A stretch of DNA of 64,000 nt from Pengzhenrongella sicca. GTDB lineage: Bacteria; Actinomycetota; Actinomycetes; Actinomycetales; Cellulomonadaceae. The notes beneath the pieces are model-generated. The model worked only from the letters and a program-made list of their open reading frames with translations, searched no databases and was not told the DNA's origin. The position numbers and the translations under genes were made by a program. The stretch lies in contig NZ_CP071868.1 of the NCBI RefSeq assembly GCF_017569225.1, forward strand, positions 1,922,001 through 1,986,000, in the 5' to 3' direction. This document shows positions 61,410-64,000 of this stretch, piece by piece (positions within the stretch are counted from its first letter, which is position 1; each line of letters opens with the position of its first letter).

Positions 61410-62847
61410 TGTGCTGTCTCCTGTCGTCGTGCGGGGGGGTCTTGTGCCGGGACACCTGGTCGGTGCCACCGTCGGGTTCTTGTGGTCCGCCAAGTCCGTC
61501 GTTGCGGGCTAGCAGGAGGCGCGCGGCGAAGAGCGCGGCGCCATAGGCGGTGTCCTGGCTGCGTTCGGAAATGGTGACGTCCGGCATGACCGTCGATCGT
61601 GCGTTCTGGACGGACTGCATGCTCGCCCATCCGCCGGTGAGCAAAGTCGACCGAGCCGGGAACACCTCCCGGTCCATCGCCTCGATGAGCAGCCCGATCT
61701 CGTCGTTTCCGTGCTGCAGGATGGCTTGAAACGCCTCGGCGGGGGTGACGCCGTCGGCCCGGATGGTGAGCGAGAGGACACCGTCATCGTTGCGCGCCCC
61801 ACGCACCTCGATGCCACCGTCGGCCACCGCAGACCGCCGGTCGAGCGCGACGACGTCGGCGTCCAGCCTGTTCCGCCCGTCGAGGTCTGAGATGCCGAAG
61901 AGCTGCAGGGCCCGGCGCATCAAGAGGCCCGTCTTCACGCCGGCGACCAGAACGTGATGGCCCGGCACAACGTGGCGGACGCAATTGATCAGCGCCGACC
62001 CCAGCCGGTCGCGCGCCTCGAACGACAGCGGAGTGTCGATGACTCGCAGGAGTACCTCAGCCGTCCCCATCGACACGTGGTACCGGTCACCCGCGATGGC
62101 GCCGCCCGAGACCGCGGACACAAGGTGGTCATGCCCGGCGACCGTCAAAGACGCACCGGCGAGCGCGGGCGGCAGCCAACTCGCTGAAGCGTTGCCTAGG
62201 TGGGTCCCGGCGTCGACGAGCTCCGGAAGGAACGTGCCGTCGACCCCGAGGTGGGCGAGCATCTCAGGCCACGGTCGTCCGGTGTCCTGGTCCAACAGCC
62301 CGGTTCGTGAAGCGAGCGAGAACTCGTTGACGGCCTTTCCACCAAGTGCCCCGACGACGAACTCGGGCAGACTGCTCCACCTCAGTCCGCCAAGGGACAG
62401 GCCACGGTCCCGCAGGTACAAGATCTTCGCCACCGGCACCTGGACACCCCACGGGAGCCCGGTCCGTCCGGCGAATTCTGCACGCAGCCGTGCCGGCAGC
62501 GCGTCGACCTGCTCCGTGCCTCGGGGGTCGAACCACGCGAACGCGGGGCCGGCGACCTGGCCCAGGTGATTGAGGAGGAAGCCCGTCTCGCCCATGCCGG
62601 ACACCGCGAGGGACTCGATTCGAGCGGTCGGATCGCCCGTCACGTCGGGAAGGCTCTGCGCGACGTCGTCGAGGAGCGCCTTCACCACGGCGAGCAAATC
62701 TTCGGCGTTCATGCTCGTGGTGCCCTTGGGCCCGTCGCGCCACGGTGTGGGCCGCTGGCGGATCATCAGCTCGATCCCGTGGACGTCAGCCACGAGGATC
62801 TTGGTGCCCGTGCTCCCCAGGTCGAGTCCTGCGACGAGCTTGTTCAC
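61402..62847 (-). CDS. FGGY-family carbohydrate kinase
   Basis: A 481-residue ketose/polyol kinase. Phosphate-binding loop AGLDLGSTGTKILVADVHG, substrate loop AGPAFAWFDPRGTEQV, phosphate 2 VSMGTAEVLLRV and adenosine motif LLTGGWASMQSVQN. The whole range of FGGY substrates (xylulose, ribulose, fuculose, erythritol, hexuloses) is possible; specificity is not readable. It is co-transcribed with the aldolase and lies after the sugar-binding protein gene. Confidence 0.88.
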   Translation of the reverse strand: MNKLVAGLDLGSTGTKILVADVHGIELMIRQRPTPWRDGPKGTTSMNAEDLLAVVKALLDDVAQSLPDVTGDPTARIESLAVSGMGETGFLLNHLGQVAGPAFAWFDPRGTEQVDALPARLRAEFAGRTGLPWGVQVPVAKILYLRDRGLSLGGLRWSSLPEFVVGALGGKAVNEFSLASRTGLLDQDTGRPWPEMLAHLGVDGTFLPELVDAGTHLGNASASWLPPALAGASLTVAGHDHLVSAVSGGAIAGDRYHVSMGTAEVLLRVIDTPLSFEARDRLGSALINCVRHVVPGHHVLVAGVKTGLLMRRALQLFGISDLDGRNRLDADVVALDRRSAVADGGIEVRGARNDDGVLSLTIRADGVTPAEAFQAILQHGNDEIGLLIEAMDREVFPARSTLLTGGWASMQSVQNARSTVMPDVTISERSQDTAYGAALFAARLLLARNDGLGGPQEPDGGTDQVSRHKTPPHDDRRQHNE

Positions 62848-62873
62848 GAGTGCGGCTCCCCTTCTTGTTGGCG

Positions 62874-62919
62874 CCGCTCGAGGTAGCCGCCCCGTCCAGG
62901 GGGCGACTACCTCGAGCGG
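62874..62919. terminator. Large intergenic hairpin between binding-protein and kinase genes
   Basis: Arms of 13 bp (CCGCTCGAGGTAG / CTACCTCGAGCGG) extend, after one mismatch, into CGCCCC / GGGGCG. No T-run follows. Such structures after binding-protein genes usually stabilise the upstream message and lower expression of the genes beyond, here the kinase and aldolase. Confidence 0.6.
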
Positions 62920-62990
62920 GACTTGCGCGAACCTGTTGGCGGTCCGCTCAGTGCGAACCCGAGAGCCGGGCCGCGGTCAAGCGACCCGCG

Positions 62991-63977
62991 TCAGCATTCC
63001 GACGCGTAGAGCGCGGCCTGGCCTTCCTCGGACTCGAGGTTCTCGCTGGTGATGATGGTGAAGCTGGTTTGAATCTTGGACTCCGTCGCCGTGCCGTTGA
63101 TCGCGGCCAGCGCCTGTTCCACACCCTGGTAGCCGATGTCGTAGGGCTGCTGGGCGATGATCGCTTGAACGGTTCCGTCCTGGAGGGCCTCGACCTGCGC
63201 CGGGCCGGCATCGAAGCCGACGACCTGGACCTTGCCGGCGGCACCCGCCTGCGCGATTCCCGTGGCGGCACCCTCGGCGCTGTAGATGTTCGTCGCGAAG
63301 ATCGCGGCGAGGTCCGGGTACTTCTGCAACGAAGAAGTGACGATGTCAGCGGCCTTGGCAGGCTGGTTCTGTGCGAACTGGACCCCGACATACTCGAAGT
63401 CCGAATCTGCGGCGATGGCATCCTCGAAGCCCTTGACCCGGGCGTCGGAGGTCGAGATCCCCGGCTGGTTGTCGATCACCAGAACACGTCCACCCGCCGG
63501 CACGAGTTCCTTGATGGCGTCGAACGCTGCCGCGCCACCGCCCTCGTTGTCTGAGGAGATCTCCGACACGGCGATTGACGGGTCCTCGATGGTCGTGTCG
63601 ACCAGCACGATCTTGCTCGCCTCTGCCGCCTCCTCCAGTGGGCGCTGGAGGGCACTGACATCATTGGGAGCGATCAGGATCGCGTCTGGCTTCGTCGCGG
63701 TCACGGAAGCCACGATCGGCTGCTGCAGGGCAGGATCCCACTTCTGGGGCCCTTGGACGCTGACGTTGATGCCGCCAAGCTCCTCGGCAGCTGCCTCGAC
63801 GCCACATTGCATCGAGATGTAGAAGTTGTCGCCGATCACGCCCTGGATGAAAGCGATATCCATATCGCCTCCCTCGGATGCGCCGGCGGTGGAATCCGTC
63901 TCATCCGACGAGCAAGCGGCGAGACCGCTCGCCAGGACAAGCGCGGTTCCAGCGATCAGAACTCGGTTACGACGCAT
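62991..63977 (-). CDS. Sugar ABC transporter substrate-binding lipoprotein (ribose-binding-like)
   Basis: A 328-residue exported lipoprotein of the Peripla_BP_4 group. The signal peptide is basic (MRRNRVLIAG) with lipobox LAACSS; a Ser/Asp/Glu linker leads to the binding domain DIAFIQGVIGDNFYISMQCG. Ligand-site elements are APNDVSAL, VIDNQPGISTSDAR and VVGFDAGPAQVEAL. ATG 63977 with AAGGGA upstream is preferred to ATG 63995. Permease and ATPase genes are expected beyond the window. The sugar is probably the polyol or ketose handled downstream. Confidence 0.85.
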   Translation of the reverse strand: MRRNRVLIAGTALVLASGLAACSSDETDSTAGASEGGDMDIAFIQGVIGDNFYISMQCGVEAAAEELGGINVSVQGPQKWDPALQQPIVASVTATKPDAILIAPNDVSALQRPLEEAAEASKIVLVDTTIEDPSIAVSEISSDNEGGGAAAFDAIKELVPAGGRVLVIDNQPGISTSDARVKGFEDAIAADSDFEYVGVQFAQNQPAKAADIVTSSLQKYPDLAAIFATNIYSAEGAATGIAQAGAAGKVQVVGFDAGPAQVEALQDGTVQAIIAQQPYDIGYQGVEQALAAINGTATESKIQTSFTIITSENLESEEGQAALYASEC

Positions 63978-64000
63978 TTCCGGGTGTCCCTTCATCTCTA

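Noticed and set aside
60516-62847. Sulfoglycolysis locus (YihT-like aldolase)
   Set aside because: The kinase is FGGY, not PfkB-type, and there is no sulfoquinovosidase or isomerase, so the LacD-like aldolase is better placed in a polyol route.

Overview
The window is about 70% G+C throughout, with GTG starts, four-base ATGA/GTGA gene overlaps, SigE-type and ECF sigma factors and many TetR/ABC pairs. This is typical of a high-GC actinobacterium. The sugar-catabolic gene content would fit the Micrococcales (for example a Cellulomonas-like organism), but that placement is an inference. No rRNA, tRNA or CRISPR array was found. Lower-GC, scrambled patches at about 30.6-32.0 kb, 39.5-41.2 kb and 49.4-50.1 kb mark the accessory or decayed parts.

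Layout. 0-6.1 kb: a TetR regulator divergent from an MFS drug exporter, a small PLDc_N membrane protein, and a three-gene ABC-2 exporter on the minus strand. 6.3-13.7 kb: an NYN/OST-HTH RNA-binding protein, an AraC/GyrI-like regulator, a DUF998 membrane protein, a DGPF (YCII) protein with its cognate TPR-tailed ECF sigma factor, and a TetR-controlled alpha/beta hydrolase. 13.8-20.4 kb: an RluA-type pseudouridine synthase, then a tightly overlapping jetA-jetB-jetC operon (Wadjet type I / MksFEB-like SMC complex) with no jetD nuclease gene next to it.

20.5-29.2 kb: a long plus-strand cluster of MTA phosphorylase, zinc-ribbon-containing sugar epimerase, membrane glycosyltransferase-like protein (opposite strand), GT2, DUF2064, methyltransferase, membrane Mo-cofactor oxidoreductase, small membrane protein and a two-component system. 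Its core gene order recalls Rv0535-Rv0541c of Mycobacterium tuberculosis, a conserved set of unknown function. 29.2-31.8 kb: a ClC-channel remnant, a frameshifted hydrolase and an intact yefM-yoeB toxin-antitoxin pair with its palindromic operator.

32.0-39.5 kb: an amino-sugar/tagatose-type catabolic locus (KbaY and KbaZ aldolase subunits, ROK kinase, AgaS-like SIS isomerase, BadF-type kinase, DMT transporter, DeoR repressor). 39.5-41.2 kb: a junction of an EAL-domain remnant, a truncated IS21 istA and two tiny overlapping ORFs. 41.2-49.4 kb: a SigE-family sigma factor with a membrane partner, a lipoprotein, a MacB-like tripartite exporter, and a divergent two-component system. 50.2-55.4 kb: an ABC-2 exporter, NarL-type two-component system and a flavin/F420-type oxidoreductase. 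55.6-64 kb: a universal stress protein, then a polyol/ketose catabolic locus (mannitol-dehydrogenase family enzyme, P-loop kinase, SDR, LacI, LacD-like aldolase, FGGY kinase, sugar-binding lipoprotein) that runs out of the window. Duplicate LacI-type palindromes lie in its divergent promoter region and strong hairpins separate its units.
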